Shown: positions 39,526-50,332, counted from the first letter of the stretch. The stretch is DNA of 64,000 bases from Marinimicrobium koreense (GCF_003762925.1 NZ_RJUK01000001.1:930001-994000), one strand, 5' to 3'. A program made the numbers and translations. Notes: a model not told the origin generated them from the sequence alone.

Positions 39526-40917
39526 TTATTCCCGGCGCCACTGGGTTCCGGTGGGTGAATCCAGAAGCACCACTCCCTGCGCCTGAAGCTGGTCGCGGAT
39601 TTCATCCGCCCGGGCAAAATTCTTCGCCTTCTTGGCATCAGCACGCTCGGCAATCAGCGCTTCAACCTGCTCGGCACCGATCGCATCGGCACCACCGGCC
39701 TGTAGAAACCGATCCGGCTGATCCTGCAGCAGTCCGAACACAGCGCCCAGCGCCTTCAGCTCGGCGGCCATGGCCCGCGCCTTGTCGGAGTCGGACTCAC
39801 TGTTCAGATCGCGAACCAGATCGTACATGACGGCTAACGCCAGGCGGGTGTTGAAATCATCGTTCATCGCCGAAACGAAGTCCCGATAATAAGCACTGCC
39901 TTCCAGATCCTTCATCGAGGCGGGCTCAACCTCCGCGTAATCACGCAGTGCGCCATAGAAGCGCTCCAGCCCGGTGCGCGCCTCGACCAGACTGTCCTCG
40001 GAATAATTGATCGGACTGCGGTAGTGACTGCCAATCAACAGATAGCGGACCACCTCCGGGTGATACTTCTCCAGCACATCGCGAATGGTAAAGAAGTTGC
40101 CCAGGGACTTGGACATTTTTTCACCGTCCACCCGTAAGGCACCGGCATGAATCCAGTAATTCACGTAGTGGCAACCGTTGGCGGCTTCGCTCTGGGCGAT
40201 TTCATTTTCGTGGTGCGGAAACGGCAGATCGGGGCCACCGCCGTGAATATCGAAATGCTCACCCAGGCAGTGTTTGCTCATGGCCGAGCACTCAATATGC
40301 CAGCCCGGACGACCTCGCCCCCAGGGTGAATCCCATCCGGCCTCATCGGCCTCGGCGTGTTTCCACAGAGCAAAATCACGCGGGTCTTCTTTGGCCTCAT
40401 CCACATCAATGCGGGCACCGGCGAGCAGCTCGTCGGGATTCTTGTTGCTCAGCCGCCCGTAGTCCTTGAATCGGCTCACCCGATAATAGACATCACCGTT
40501 GCTCGCCGCGTAAGCAAAATCCTTGTCAATCAGGGTCTGCACCATGGCGAGAATATCGTCGATATGAGCGGTTGCCCGTGGCTCGACATCGGGAGGAACA
40601 ATACCCAGCTTGCCCTCGTCTTCGTGAGCGGCATCGATGAACCGGGCGGTCAGACTCTGATAGGGCTCACCGTTCTCCTCCGCCCGCCGCAATATCTTGT
40701 CATCGATATCGGTCAGATTGCGGACGTAGGTCAGGTCCCAACCCTGACTGCGCAGAAAGCGGGCAATCACATCAAACACCACCAGCACACGAGCATGCCC
40801 GAGGTGGCAGTAGTCATACACCGTCACCCCACAGACATACATGGAAATTTTGCCCGGCTGAATGGGTTGAAAGGCTTCTTTCTGTCGCGTCAGCGTGTTG
40901 TACAGATGCAGAGTCAT
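39526..40917 (-). CDS. cysS: Cysteinyl-tRNA synthetase
   Basis: 463 residues. The class I signature HLGH lies in YDYCHLGHARV and the KMSKS loop is KMSKSLGNF. Zinc ligands are Cys28 in MYVCGVTVYD and the C/H residues around HIECSAMSKHCLGEHFD and HENE. It lies six bp downstream of glnS on the same strand, the arrangement seen in Pseudomonas, so the two synthetases form an operon. Confidence 0.97.
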   Translation of the reverse strand: MTLHLYNTLTRQKEAFQPIQPGKISMYVCGVTVYDYCHLGHARVLVVFDVIARFLRSQGWDLTYVRNLTDIDDKILRRAEENGEPYQSLTARFIDAAHEDEGKLGIVPPDVEPRATAHIDDILAMVQTLIDKDFAYAASNGDVYYRVSRFKDYGRLSNKNPDELLAGARIDVDEAKEDPRDFALWKHAEADEAGWDSPWGRGRPGWHIECSAMSKHCLGEHFDIHGGGPDLPFPHHENEIAQSEAANGCHYVNYWIHAGALRVDGEKMSKSLGNFFTIRDVLEKYHPEVVRYLLIGSHYRSPINYSEDSLVEARTGLERFYGALRDYAEVEPASMKDLEGSAYYRDFVSAMNDDFNTRLALAVMYDLVRDLNSESDSDKARAMAAELKALGAVFGLLQDQPDRFLQAGGADAIGAEQVEALIAERADAKKAKNFARADEIRDQLQAQGVVLLDSPTGTQWRRE

Positions 40918-40923
40918 AGTGAA

Positions 40924-42657
40924 TTACTGTTGATCCATTTTGGCCCAGGTGTCGCGCAACTCGATGGTGCGGTTGAACACGGGCTTGTCGATGGTGGAAT
41001 ACTTGCTGTCCAGGCAGAAATAGCCGGAGCGCTCAAACTGAAAATGGTTACCCACTTTGGCTCCCGCCAGGCTGATCTCCGCCTTGCAGCTTTCCAGAAT
41101 TTTGAGACTGTCCGGGTTGATCGCCTGCAGGAAGTCTTTGCCGCCCGAATCCGGTGACGGGTCGCTGAACAGACGGTCGTACAGGCGGACTTCGCAGTTG
41201 AGGTGATGGGTGGCCGACACCCAGTGGATTACGCCTTTGGGTTTGACGCCGTCCTGCGGGTCTTTACCCAGTGTATCCTCGATGATGCGCGCCCGAACCT
41301 CGATCACTTCGCCTTCATCGTTCTTGATGGCTTCATCGGCTTCAATCACATACGCATTGCGCAAGCGCACACGCTTGCCCAGCACCAACCGCTTGTACTT
41401 CTTGTTGGCTTCCTCGCGGAAGTCATCCTGTTCAATGTATAGCGTATGGGTAAACGGCAATACACGCTCACTGAAGTCATCCCGGTTCGGATGCCCTGGC
41501 GCGCGCATTTCCTCGATGCGATCCGACGGGTAGTTGGTCAATGTCACCTTCAGCGGGTGCAATACACACATGGCGCGCGGCGCGTTCTTGTCCAGATGAT
41601 CACGCACGGCATACTCGAGCATGCCGACATCCACGACACTATCGGACCGGGTAACGCCAATCGCGGTGCAGAAATTACGCAGTGCTTCCGGCGGGTAGCC
41701 GCGCCGACGCATACCGGAAATGGTGGGCATGCGAGGGTCGTCCCAACCATCAACATGCCCTTCATCCACCAGCTGTTTCAGTTTGCGCTTGCTGGTGATG
41801 GTGTAATTCACATTGAGGCGCGCGAACTCGTACTGTCGGGGTCTGGCGGGCACCGGGAGATTCTCGATAAACCAGTCATACAAAGGCCGGTGATCTTCGA
41901 ATTCGAGGGTGCAAATGGAATGGGTAATCCCTTCCAGGGCGTCACTCTGCCCATGAGCGAAATCGTAGGACGGATAGATGCTCCAGGTGTCCCCGGTGTG
42001 GTGATGGTGCGCCTTTTTAATGCGGTAAATGATCGGATCGCGCAAATTCATGTTTGGCGCCGCCATATCAATTCTGGCACGCAATACACACTCACCTTCC
42101 GCGAATTCACCGCGACGCATTTTTTCAAAGCGCTCCAGGTTCTCCTCTACGGAGCGATCCCGATAGGGGCTGTTGCGGCCGGGCTCGGTGAGCGTGCCGC
42201 GATACTCGCGCGCCTGATCCGGACTCAGGTCACAGACATAGGCCTTGCCTTCACGAATCAGGTGCAGCGCCCAGTCGTAAAGATTCTGGAAATAGTCGGA
42301 GGTATAGCGAACCGGGCCTCCCCATTCAAAACCGAGCCACTGGACATCCGCCTTGATCGCGTTGACATACTCTTCGTTTTCTTTTTCCGGGTTAGTATCG
42401 TCGAAACGCAGATGACAGACACCGCCAAACTCCTCCGCCATACCGAAGTTCAGGCAGATGGATTTCGCATGTCCGATGTGAAGATAGCCATTGGGCTCCG
42501 GGGGGAACCGGGTCACCACCTGTTGCACCTGGCCCGATTCAATATCCTTGCGGATGATCTGCTGAATAAAATGCAGGGGCTTTTCCGGTGCGCGGTTTTC
42601 TGCAGTACCCGCAGTGTCTTTGGTGTCTTTGCCCGTGGCGGGCGAATGATCGCTCAT
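40924..42657 (-). CDS. glnS: Glutaminyl-tRNA synthetase
   Basis: 577 residues. After a short low-complexity N-terminal extension the class I motif is [15 protein letters not shown]; the KMSKS equivalent is [12 protein letters not shown]. Conserved segments include [38 protein letters not shown] and the C-terminal anticodon-binding barrels. Direct charging of tRNA-Gln means the organism need not rely on the GatCAB transamidation route for glutamine. It starts an operon with cysS. Confidence 0.97.
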   Translation of the reverse strand: MSDHSPATGKDTKDTAGTAENRAPEKPLHFIQQIIRKDIESGQVQQVVTRFPPEPNGYLHIGHAKSICLNFGMAEEFGGVCHLRFDDTNPEKENEEYVNAIKADVQWLGFEWGGPVRYTSDYFQNLYDWALHLIREGKAYVCDLSPDQAREYRGTLTEPGRNSPYRDRSVEENLERFEKMRRGEFAEGECVLRARIDMAAPNMNLRDPIIYRIKKAHHHHTGDTWSIYPSYDFAHGQSDALEGITHSICTLEFEDHRPLYDWFIENLPVPARPRQYEFARLNVNYTITSKRKLKQLVDEGHVDGWDDPRMPTISGMRRRGYPPEALRNFCTAIGVTRSDSVVDVGMLEYAVRDHLDKNAPRAMCVLHPLKVTLTNYPSDRIEEMRAPGHPNRDDFSERVLPFTHTLYIEQDDFREEANKKYKRLVLGKRVRLRNAYVIEADEAIKNDEGEVIEVRARIIEDTLGKDPQDGVKPKGVIHWVSATHHLNCEVRLYDRLFSDPSPDSGGKDFLQAINPDSLKILESCKAEISLAGAKVGNHFQFERSGYFCLDSKYSTIDKPVFNRTIELRDTWAKMDQQ

Positions 42658-42820
42658 ACGACTTGCGTTCCCATTGGTCTCGGTTGAATTCGAGTGTCCC
42701 GAAGATTGCGAAAGCCCGGTAAAACGGGCTATCAGATTGGTTTGAAAAGCGGCCTATTGTAAACACTCCCCCCGGTTTTTCCTAGCGAACCGGTGCCCCA
42801 CCGCTCCCGGAATGTCAGGA

Positions 42821-43849
42821 TCAGGGCGCGGTCTGCAAGGAGGAGCGGTAATCTTCCCGTCGCTGCAATTGATATTCGCGCACCGCTTTGTTGTGAGCCT
42901 CCAGGGTGTCAGAAAACACATGGGTACCATCGCCCTTGGCCACAAAATAGAGCGCCGTTCCAGGCGCCGGATTGACCGACGCAGCCAGGGCTTCTCGCCC
43001 GGGCAGCGCGATCGGGGTGGGAGGAAGGCCGGAGTTGGTGTAGGTGTTGTAGGGCGTCGGCGCTCTCAGATCCCGGCGGGTCAGCCGCCCTTCGTACCGA
43101 TCCCCCATACCGTAGATCACGGTGGGATCCGTCTGCAGACGCATCCCACGGTTCAGGCGGCGTACAAACACCCCGGCAATCTCTTCCCGCTCCCAGGGCG
43201 CCCCGGTTTCCCGCTCGATGAGTGACGCCATGATCAATGCCTCATAGGGCGTCTCATAGGGCAGGCCGTCGGCCCGCTGCGACCACACCCGCTCAAGTTC
43301 CTCACGCATGATCCGATGCGCTCTGCGCAACAGCTCAACGTCACTGGTGCCCCGAGCAAACCGGTAGGTGTCCGGAAAAAACCAGCCCTCAGGATGCGCC
43401 ACATCCAGCCCGAGCCGCGCCACTTGCTGCTCGCGGTTCAGTCCCTTGAGTTCCGCGACAATGGTTTCCTCGCTGTGTAGTGCGGCCAGGGCCTGAGCAA
43501 AGGTCCAACCCTCAATCAGGGTCACTTGATGAAGTACAACCTCACCCGCGTTGAGTTGCTCCAGCAGCGTGCGGGGAGTCAGCCCGGGGCGAAGGTGATA
43601 CTCGCCTGCATGAACCCCGGTCTGCTCAGTCAGGCGCGCATACAATCGCAGCGCCCGGGGATGACGCAAAATGCCCTGGGCGCCAAGCTCTGATGTCAGA
43701 TGGCTCAGCGTCTCCCCCCGGGTGAGCTCCTGGCGCAGGCCATCCTCCGGCAATGCCAGCGGGCTGTTCAGCCAGTGGTACCCGTAAGCGGCAAGCCCGC
43801 CGGCGAGCAGCACTCCCAAAATAATCAGTTTCCCCAACAGCCGCTTCAC
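42821..43849 (-). CDS. mltG: Endolytic peptidoglycan transglycosylase MltG
   Basis: MltG cuts nascent glycan strands and terminates their growth. 342 residues from a GTG start that overlaps the pabC stop by four bases. One N-terminal transmembrane helix (about 7-27) is followed by the YceG-like domain with a LysM-like part. The catalytic glutamate is in IMASLIERETG, and NTYTNSGLPPTPIALPG is the family signature. Usually tmk and holB follow; here the next gene is glnS after 163 bp. Confidence 0.94.
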   Translation of the reverse strand: MKRLLGKLIILGVLLAGGLAAYGYHWLNSPLALPEDGLRQELTRGETLSHLTSELGAQGILRHPRALRLYARLTEQTGVHAGEYHLRPGLTPRTLLEQLNAGEVVLHQVTLIEGWTFAQALAALHSEETIVAELKGLNREQQVARLGLDVAHPEGWFFPDTYRFARGTSDVELLRRAHRIMREELERVWSQRADGLPYETPYEALIMASLIERETGAPWEREEIAGVFVRRLNRGMRLQTDPTVIYGMGDRYEGRLTRRDLRAPTPYNTYTNSGLPPTPIALPGREALAASVNPAPGTALYFVAKGDGTHVFSDTLEAHNKAVREYQLQRREDYRSSLQTAP

Positions 43850-44712
43850 GGCACCTCCTTCAGATTTCTGTTATCGGCCAGCCAATGCTCAAAGCAGCTC
43901 TGTAATTGCCGGGTCTGAGGGCCGACCGTCCACGTTTCGCCACCGGGCGCCAACCCGGTCACCGGCCAGATGCCAAACACGCTATTGCAGACAAACCATT
44001 CCCGGGCCCCGATCAGAGCCTCACGGGTCACCTGGCCCTCCTGAACCACCAGGTCCAGCTGTGGCCCCAGGACCTCCATGATCAGGCGACGCATGACACC
44101 GGCCACACCATTACGGTCCAGGCGCGGGGTCCACCAGCCATCCTCAAGGCGGATGAAGACGTTACTCAGGGTGCCCTCGATGATATGCCCGGCCGCATCG
44201 CTCAGCAGCCCCTCAGGGTATTCGTCGTCCCATTCCATCCGGGCGAGCACATACTCCAGGCGATTCAGGTGCTTCATGCCAGCCAATACCGGATTATCCC
44301 CCAGGCGGTGGCGACACTCGTGGAGCACCACACCGTCCCTGCCCTTCTGCCAGGCGGGTGAGACGCCGGGACGCAATTGCCAGCAATAACTGATCTGCGG
44401 GTGTTTCGGAGGCTGATAAGCCTTGCCACCGACGCCACGGGTAACGACCAACTTGAGGGTGCCGTCCACAGTCGGCAGGCGCGCGAGTAACCGCTCCCGC
44501 TCCCGTTCGAGGCGATCGGTATCCAGAACCAGACCCAGCCTCCGGGCGCCGGCGATCAGCCTCTGCCGATGGAAAGACCAGAGTGGTACCTGGCCGGCGC
44601 GCACCCTGGCAGTTTCGAATAAACCGTCACCATAGGCCAGGCCGCGATCCAGGGGAGAAAGCGTCGCGCCAAATTCACCGTTGGTCAGTGTGATCACTTC
44701 TGAATCTGTCAT
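43846..44712 (-). CDS. pabC: Aminodeoxychorismate lyase
   Basis: PabC is a PLP enzyme that splits aminodeoxychorismate to p-aminobenzoate and pyruvate, completing the work of PabB (3489-4880). The 288-residue fold-type IV protein has DRGLAYGDGLFET, the PLP lysine in GMKHLNRLEYVLAR, EGTLSNVFI and the C-terminal VCNSVFGIWPV. It follows fabF on the same strand behind a terminator-like hairpin and is coupled by overlap to mltG. Confidence 0.94.
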   Translation of the reverse strand: MTDSEVITLTNGEFGATLSPLDRGLAYGDGLFETARVRAGQVPLWSFHRQRLIAGARRLGLVLDTDRLERERERLLARLPTVDGTLKLVVTRGVGGKAYQPPKHPQISYCWQLRPGVSPAWQKGRDGVVLHECRHRLGDNPVLAGMKHLNRLEYVLARMEWDDEYPEGLLSDAAGHIIEGTLSNVFIRLEDGWWTPRLDRNGVAGVMRRLIMEVLGPQLDLVVQEGQVTREALIGAREWFVCNSVFGIWPVTGLAPGGETWTVGPQTRQLQSCFEHWLADNRNLKEVP

Positions 44713-44742
44713 ACAGGGAGTCTACCAAAACCGGACACAAAA

Positions 44743-44769
44743 ACGCCGGAGTGCAGCACACTCCGGCGT
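44743..44769 (-). terminator. Intrinsic terminator downstream of fabF
   Basis: On the minus strand ACGCCGGAGTG pairs perfectly with its complement (44743-44753 and 44759-44769) around a 5-base loop and is followed by TTTTTGTG. It stands between the fabF stop and the pabC start and should limit read-through into pabC-mltG. Confidence 0.85.
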
Positions 44770-44793
44770 CCGAACCTACCCAAAGCTGACGGA

Positions 44794-46035
44794 CTAGAGT
44801 TTGCGGAAGATCAACGAACCGTTGGTGCCACCAAAGCCGAAGGAGTTGGACAGAACCGCGTCAATCTTGCGCTCCTGGGCGGTATTCGGCACCAGGTTGA
44901 TATCATCACAACCTTCATCCGGATTGTCGAGGTTGATGGTCGGCGGCGCCACCTGATCCCGAATGGCCAGAACGCTGAAAATGGCTTCCACCGCGCCGGC
45001 GGCACCCAAAAGGTGACCGATCATGGACTTGGTAGAGCTTACCGCCACCTGGTCCACAGCGGACCCCATGACGCTCTTCACGGCCTGGCACTCCGCCCGG
45101 TCGCCCGCCTGAGTGGAGGTGCCGTGGGCGTTGATGTAGTTGATCGCCTCGGTCGGAATGCCGGCATCGCGAATGGCGTTGCGCATCGACAGCGCCGCAC
45201 CGGCGCCATCGGCGGGCGGTGACGTCATATGGTAGGCGTCGCCACTCATACCAAAACCCACCAGCTCGGCATAGATTTTCGCGCCGCGCGCCTTGGCATG
45301 TTCGTACTCTTCGAGCACCATGACCCCGGCACCATCGCCCAGCACAAAGCCATCACGATCTTTGTCCCAGGGGCGGCTGGCCGCTTCAGGGGCATCATTT
45401 CGGGTGGACAGCGCGCGCGCCGCGGCAAAACCGCCCAGGCCCACAGGGGTGGTGGCCATTTCGGCACCGCCGGCAAGCATAACATCGCACTCGTCATACA
45501 TGATGCTGCGCGCCGCATAGCCGATGCTATGGGTACCGGTGGTGCAGGCGGTGGTGATGGCAATGTTCGGACCGCGCAGACCGTACATGATCGACAGGTT
45601 GCCCGAGATCATATTGATGATGGCGCCGGGCACAAAAAACGGCGAAATACGACGCGGGCCCTTGTGCTCGATCATCAGTGCACCGTCTTCGATGGAACCG
45701 ATCCCGCCGATGCCGGAACCGATGGAAACCCCCATCCGATGGCTGTTCGCTTCATCCACCTCGAGACCGGAGTCCCGCATCGCCTGGATACCGGCCACCA
45801 TGCCGTACTGAATGAACGCGTCCATTTTGCGAGCGTCTTTTACCGGGTAGTAGCCATCAACAGAAAAGTCCTTCACCGATGCACTGAACCGGGTGGTGAA
45901 AGCCGAGGGGTCAAAATGGCTGATCGGGGCTGCCCCGCTGACACCGTTGACGATTCCTCGCCAGCTGTCAGCAACAGTATTTCCCAATGGGCTGACCATA
46001 CCCAGCCCGGTAACTACGACTCGTTTGCGCGACAC
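44794..46035 (-). CDS. fabF: 3-oxoacyl-[acyl-carrier-protein] synthase II
   Basis: FabF elongates acyl-ACP by condensation with malonyl-ACP and helps set membrane unsaturation with temperature. 413 residues from GTG 46035 ([18 protein letters not shown]), with GGAGAG about 8 nt upstream. The active-site cysteine is in [11 protein letters not shown] and the two histidines in NAHGTST and [11 protein letters not shown]. It follows acpP, separated by a hairpin (46167-46199). Confidence 0.97.
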   Translation of the reverse strand: MSRKRVVVTGLGMVSPLGNTVADSWRGIVNGVSGAAPISHFDPSAFTTRFSASVKDFSVDGYYPVKDARKMDAFIQYGMVAGIQAMRDSGLEVDEANSHRMGVSIGSGIGGIGSIEDGALMIEHKGPRRISPFFVPGAIINMISGNLSIMYGLRGPNIAITTACTTGTHSIGYAARSIMYDECDVMLAGGAEMATTPVGLGGFAAARALSTRNDAPEAASRPWDKDRDGFVLGDGAGVMVLEEYEHAKARGAKIYAELVGFGMSGDAYHMTSPPADGAGAALSMRNAIRDAGIPTEAINYINAHGTSTQAGDRAECQAVKSVMGSAVDQVAVSSTKSMIGHLLGAAGAVEAIFSVLAIRDQVAPPTINLDNPDEGCDDINLVPNTAQERKIDAVLSNSFGFGGTNGSLIFRKL

Positions 46036-46166
46036 CTTGAAAGCTCTCCGACAAAAATGACAATCACCGAGCCCGGGCCAGCTCCCGCTGCGGTGCAACG
46101 AGGGCCGGCCCGGGACCGAGTGTGATCTGGCATTATCGCCGTCCGGGACGGCAATAAGCAAAAGAA

Positions 46167-46199
46167 AAAGCCGTACTATTTCACAATAATACGGCTTTT
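46167..46199 (-). terminator. Hairpin between acpP and fabF
   Basis: AAAAGCCGTA and TACGGCTTTT pair, extended by a few bases with one C-A mismatch, around TCAC. The minus-strand tail TTTCTTTT makes it terminator-like, 30 bp after acpP. Partial termination would give more acpP than fabF message. Confidence 0.75.
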
Positions 46200-46228
46200 C
46201 GGAAGACGGTAATCAACCAGCTTGAAGA

Positions 46229-46465
46229 TTACGCCAAGTTGGCATTGATGTAATCGATAGCCAACTGAACAGTGGTGATCTTCTCGGCTTCTTCGTCAGG
46301 AATTTCGGTTTCGAATTCCTCTTCCAGAGCCATTACCAGCTCGACGGTATCGAGAGAGTCGGCACCCAGATCTTCAACGAAAGAAGCTTCGTTTTTAACT
46401 TCTTCTTCTTTCACACCCAGTTGCTCGGCAACAATTTTTTTAACCCGTTCTTCAATGCTGCTCAT
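46229..46465 (-). CDS. acpP: Acyl carrier protein
   Basis: A 78-residue acidic protein that carries growing acyl chains on a 4'-phosphopantetheine arm. The attachment site is Ser37 in [11 protein letters not shown]. It is in the usual order fabD-fabG-acpP-fabF. An AGGAG lies 12 nt before the ATG, longer than usual. The 208-bp gap to fabG leaves room for a separate promoter. Confidence 0.98.
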   Translation of the reverse strand: MSSIEERVKKIVAEQLGVKEEEVKNEASFVEDLGADSLDTVELVMALEEEFETEIPDEEAEKITTVQLAIDYINANLA

Positions 46466-46673
46466 GATGTTATATAACTCCTAGTAGGTAGTATCGACGA
46501 AGCCAATACCGGACCCGGAAATACCGGTAATACCCGGAAAGACTCCTTAGATTAAGCTACGGACAAAATCGACGCGCATTTTACATCGAATTGCCCCGGG
46601 TTGTAACGGATATGGCCAATTTTCTTTGATTTTTACAAAAACCCATTAAAAATCAAAAGGTTAACCAAAGCCA

Positions 46674-47420
46674 TTACGCCATATACATGCCCCCGTTGAC
46701 ATGTATCGTCTCGCCGCTGACGTAACCTCCGGCATCACTCGCCAGGAAGGCAACCACAGAGGCAATCTCCTCAGGCTGGCCCAGACGGCCAAGAGGGATC
46801 TTGTCGAGCAACTGATTGCGCTGCTCTTCCGGCAGAGCACGGGTCATATCGGTATCGATGAACCCCGGCGCCACGGTGTTAACCGTAATACCCCGCGAGC
46901 CTACCTCAGCGGCCAGTGATCTTGCAAATCCGGCAACTCCGGCCTTACTGGCCGCATAGTTGGACTGGCCCGGATTGCCCATGGCACCGACCACGGAACT
47001 GATGTTGATGATGCGCCCCCAGCGGGCCTTCATCATGCCGCGAAGCACCGCTTTGCTCAGGCGGTAGACGGCGCTCAGATTGGTGTTGATCACATCAAAC
47101 CATTCGTCGTCGCTCATCCGCATCAGCAGATTATCCTTGGTGATACCGGCATTGTTCACCAGAATCGCGGGCAGACCGTGCCGCGCCTTCATGTCCGCCA
47201 GCACCGATGCGACCGACTCGGCATCGGTCACATTGAGCACCATACCTTCGCCGGTGACGCCCTGGGACGCGAGACGCTCAGTAATCCGGTCGGCACCGGC
47301 CTGGCTGGTCGCGGTACCCACCACCACAGCGCCCGCAGCGCCCAGCTGCTCGGCAACAGCGGCGCCAATGCCCCGACTGGCACCGGTAACCAGCGCTACC
47401 TTACCCTCAAGATTGTTCAT
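46674..47420 (-). CDS. fabG: 3-oxoacyl-[acyl-carrier-protein] reductase
   Basis: FabG reduces 3-oxoacyl-ACP with NADPH. The 248-residue short-chain dehydrogenase has the cofactor motif TGASRGIGAAVAEQLG, NNAG, the catalytic serine in INISSVVG and the YxxxK pair in SNYAASKAG. It follows fabD by 5 bp. Confidence 0.97.
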   Translation of the reverse strand: MNNLEGKVALVTGASRGIGAAVAEQLGAAGAVVVGTATSQAGADRITERLASQGVTGEGMVLNVTDAESVASVLADMKARHGLPAILVNNAGITKDNLLMRMSDDEWFDVINTNLSAVYRLSKAVLRGMMKARWGRIINISSVVGAMGNPGQSNYAASKAGVAGFARSLAAEVGSRGITVNTVAPGFIDTDMTRALPEEQRNQLLDKIPLGRLGQPEEIASVVAFLASDAGGYVSGETIHVNGGMYMA

Positions 47421-47425
47421 GGGTG

Positions 47426-48373
47426 TTATTCCCCTTTGGTCTGTTGCAGTACCGCCTGGAGGTCTTCAGGCGATTCAATGGAAAGCGTGTTCAGCGATTT
47501 ATCGATACGCTTATTGAGGCCCGAGAGAACTTTGCCCGGCCCACACTCAACTGTGCTGGAAACGCCACTGTTGACCAGAGCGCGGACACAGTCGACCCAT
47601 AGCACGGGACTGTAGATCTGCTCGATCATCAGGCGCTTGATCGCCTCCGGATCCGTTTCACTTTTGGCGTTCACATTATGAATCACAGGAATCGTCGGCG
47701 CACGGAACTCGGTCTCAGCAATTTTGGGGGCCAGACCGTCCGCGGCCGGCTGCATCAGACTGGTGTGGAATGGGGCGCTGACCGGCAGAGCCAGGGCACG
47801 TTTGGCGCCCGCCGTTTTACAGAGAGCCATGGCGCGATCGACGGCAGCCGAAGCCCCGGCGATGACAACCTGACCCGGCGAATTGAAGTTGACCGGCGCC
47901 ACGACTTCTCCTTCAGCGCCCTGCTCACACGCCTTGATAATGGCGTCGTCTTCGAGCCCGATGATGGCGGCCATACCGCCCTGCCCCGCTGGCACCGCTT
48001 CCTGCATCAGCTTGCCGCGTTGCTGCACCAGAGCAATGGCATCGGCAAAGCTGACCACATCCGCCGCCACCAGCGCCGACCACTCACCGAGACTGTGACC
48101 CGCCAGCAGTGCGGGCACCGCGCCGTTCTGGGACTTCCAGACGCGCCATACGGCCGTGCTCGCTGCCAGCAACATCGGCTGGGTGCGCTCGGTGAGGTTG
48201 AGCTGCTCCTGAGGCCCCTTTTGAACCAACTCCCACAGGTCATAGCCAAGCACATCGGACGCTTCGGCAAATGTATCCGTCACTACGCCGTATTCCGCGG
48301 CCAGATCCGCCAGCATACCCACCTTTTGCGAACCCTGGCCGGGGAAAACAAAGGCCAACGATTGTTCGGACAT
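47426..48373 (-). CDS. fabD: Malonyl-CoA:ACP transacylase
   Basis: FabD loads malonyl groups onto ACP. 315 residues from ATG 48373 (MSEQSLAFVFPGQGSQKVGM) with GAGGTGGAG upstream; an in-frame ATG three codons earlier lies in that ribosome-binding region. The nucleophile serine is in LAGHSLGEWSALV and the catalytic histidine in SAPFHTSLM. It is followed closely by fabG. Confidence 0.96.
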   Translation of the reverse strand: MSEQSLAFVFPGQGSQKVGMLADLAAEYGVVTDTFAEASDVLGYDLWELVQKGPQEQLNLTERTQPMLLAASTAVWRVWKSQNGAVPALLAGHSLGEWSALVAADVVSFADAIALVQQRGKLMQEAVPAGQGGMAAIIGLEDDAIIKACEQGAEGEVVAPVNFNSPGQVVIAGASAAVDRAMALCKTAGAKRALALPVSAPFHTSLMQPAADGLAPKIAETEFRAPTIPVIHNVNAKSETDPEAIKRLMIEQIYSPVLWVDCVRALVNSGVSSTVECGPGKVLSGLNKRIDKSLNTLSIESPEDLQAVLQQTKGE

Positions 48374-48425
48374 AAACTCCACCTCTTATGATGTTGTTTC
48401 CAGAACCACGAAGCGCACCCTTCGG

Positions 48426-49418
48426 TCAGGACTCCGCGAGCTCGGTTTCAATATGTTCTGTTACCCGCCGGCGCACCTGCTCTATAGCCACATTCAGGGC
48501 TCCGGCAAAGGCCCCCTCATCAGCGCCACCGTGACTTTTGATCACCGGCCGCCTGAGCCCCAGGAAAATGGCCCCGTTGTAGGCGCCCGGGTCCAGCTCG
48601 GTGCGCCAACGGCGAAGCAGGGGCATCAACAGGGGAACCGCCAGGCGATAACGCCAGCGCGATCGGATACCCGAGCGCAGCTTCTCGCCAATCAGCTTCG
48701 CCACACCTTCGCTGGCCTTGAGCGCGACGTTTCCGGCAAAGCCATCGCAGACCACCACATCGGCCCGCCCGGTGTAGATATCATCCCCTTCAATGTAGCC
48801 GATATAGTGCAGGCGGCGGTCATCGGCCATCAGCCGACTGGCGGCCTGCACCACTTCAGGGCCCTTGCCGGACTCGACACCGACATTCAGCAGGGCCACT
48901 TCGGCATCCCGGCCCAGTTCCCGAGTCGCCAAGACCGCGCCCATCAGGGCAAACTGGTGCAACTGCTCCGCCGTCGCCTGAGGATTGGCGCCAAGGTCCA
49001 ACATCCAGGTTCGCCCACGGGACACCGGCATCGCCTTGCAGATGGCGGGTCGCTCGATGCCCGGCAGGCTTTTCAGAAGGTAGCGGCCCATCGCCATCAA
49101 CGCCCCGGTGTTGCCAGCACTGACGCAGGCATCGGCCTGACCGGTGCGCACCAGATCCAACGCCCGCCACATGGAGGTTTCACGCCCGTGACGAAGCGCC
49201 GCGCGCGGATCATCATCCATCGCCACCCAGGATGGCGCATGATGCACGGAGACAGAGGACGGGAGAGTCGCGGGCAGCAAGCGCTCCAGAACGGAACGTT
49301 CACCCACTAGGATAAAGCGAACCCCGGAAGCGGCCGAGGTTGCCAATCGGAGCACCGCCAAGATAGCAGTGCGGGGACCTAAGTCCCCGCTCATAGCGTC
49401 TACCGCTATACGAATCAT
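48426..49418 (-). CDS. plsX: Phosphate acyltransferase PlsX
   Basis: PlsX converts acyl-ACP to acyl-phosphate, feeding PlsY in phospholipid synthesis. The 330-residue protein opens IRIAVDAMSGDLGP and has SAGNTGALMAMG, KAMPVSRGRTWMLDLGAN, ICDGF-like VVCDGFAGNVALK and GAYNGAIFLGLRRPVIKSHG. It lies between rpmF and fabD in the standard fatty-acid cluster. Confidence 0.96.
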   Translation of the reverse strand: MIRIAVDAMSGDLGPRTAILAVLRLATSAASGVRFILVGERSVLERLLPATLPSSVSVHHAPSWVAMDDDPRAALRHGRETSMWRALDLVRTGQADACVSAGNTGALMAMGRYLLKSLPGIERPAICKAMPVSRGRTWMLDLGANPQATAEQLHQFALMGAVLATRELGRDAEVALLNVGVESGKGPEVVQAASRLMADDRRLHYIGYIEGDDIYTGRADVVVCDGFAGNVALKASEGVAKLIGEKLRSGIRSRWRYRLAVPLLMPLLRRWRTELDPGAYNGAIFLGLRRPVIKSHGGADEGAFAGALNVAIEQVRRRVTEHIETELAES

Positions 49419-49451
49419 TTCCGGATGGCTGAGTAGTCAGCGACTCCGAAA

Positions 49452-49634
49452 TTACTCGTCGTTGCCGGTGTCGACCACTTTACGACCGCGGTAAAAACCG
49501 TCGGCAGACACGTGGTGACGCAGGTGTTTTTCACCGGTCGTCGGGTCTACTGACAGCGCTTTTCCGGTCAGCGCGTCGTGAGAGCGACGCATGCCACGCT
49601 TGGAACGGGTCTTACGGTTTTGTTGTACGGCCAT
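49452..49634 (-). CDS. rpmF: 50S ribosomal protein L32
   Basis: 60 residues. The N-terminus [22 protein letters not shown] is the L32 signature (usual start [19 protein letters not shown]). The C-terminal half has no cysteine pair, so this is the zinc-free form as in E. coli. It lies between yceD and plsX, the conserved arrangement. Confidence 0.97.
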   Translation of the reverse strand: MAVQQNRKTRSKRGMRRSHDALTGKALSVDPTTGEKHLRHHVSADGFYRGRKVVDTGNDE

Positions 49635-49674
49635 GATGATCTCCTGTTGACAATACCACTGAAGCCGGGGCGCC

Positions 49675-50211
49675 TCACGATTTCGGCGAGCCCTTGAGTT
49701 GCTTCAGAACTTGAAACGGGTTTTTTGTCGGCTCCGGCTCCACCGGCTCGCCACTGCTGAGCAATTGCTCATCAATGCACAGCGCCTCGTGATAAGCCAC
49801 CGACGGCAAACTTAACAATAGCTCTTCTTCTACCATTGTGTAGAAGTCCGTGTTTCCATCCTCCGGCAATATCCAGGGATCCAGGGCGCGAGGCAGCTGT
49901 CGGGCTTCCTCTTCCGTGCGCACCAGTGCCAGCTCAATCTGCGCGTCCACCGCAACGGTCACCGGACCGAGGCAGCGTTGGCAGGTAAACACCAGATCAG
50001 CGGCGGCCGAACCTTCAACCACCAGCTTACCGGCCTCACTGATCCCGAAGGTCAGATCCACGCGAGCCTGCGCCCCTTCCTCCAACAGCAGATCCTGAAT
50101 CCGGGTCAGTTGATCCACCGGCACATAGCCACTGATCCGGACGCCCTGTTGCGCGAATTTGCGCGGGTCGCCCTGACGCGGCAGAGGCTTGTCAAAGGGG
50201 GCTGAAAACAT
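49675..50211 (-). CDS. yceD: YceD (DUF177) protein, 23S rRNA accumulation type
   Basis: 178 residues from ATG 50211 ([23 protein letters not shown]). The DUF177 signature is the cysteine pair in [10 protein letters not shown] (the 'CQRCL' motif) and a later ALCIDEQLL. Members are linked to 23S rRNA levels and precede rpmF. It diverges from maf and begins the run towards rpmF (40-bp gap). Confidence 0.93.
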   Translation of the reverse strand: MFSAPFDKPLPRQGDPRKFAQQGVRISGYVPVDQLTRIQDLLLEEGAQARVDLTFGISEAGKLVVEGSAAADLVFTCQRCLGPVTVAVDAQIELALVRTEEEARQLPRALDPWILPEDGNTDFYTMVEEELLLSLPSVAYHEALCIDEQLLSSGEPVEPEPTKNPFQVLKQLKGSPKS

Positions 50212-50332
50212 AAGCGCGCAATAATAGGGATAAGCGCCGCCTGTGTCAAAGAAAAAAGTGGCCAAAGGCCGCAACGACGGGGGTTTCCGTTAAAATGTTG
50301 ACCGATTATCACTGTTTTTCGGAGATTGACCC

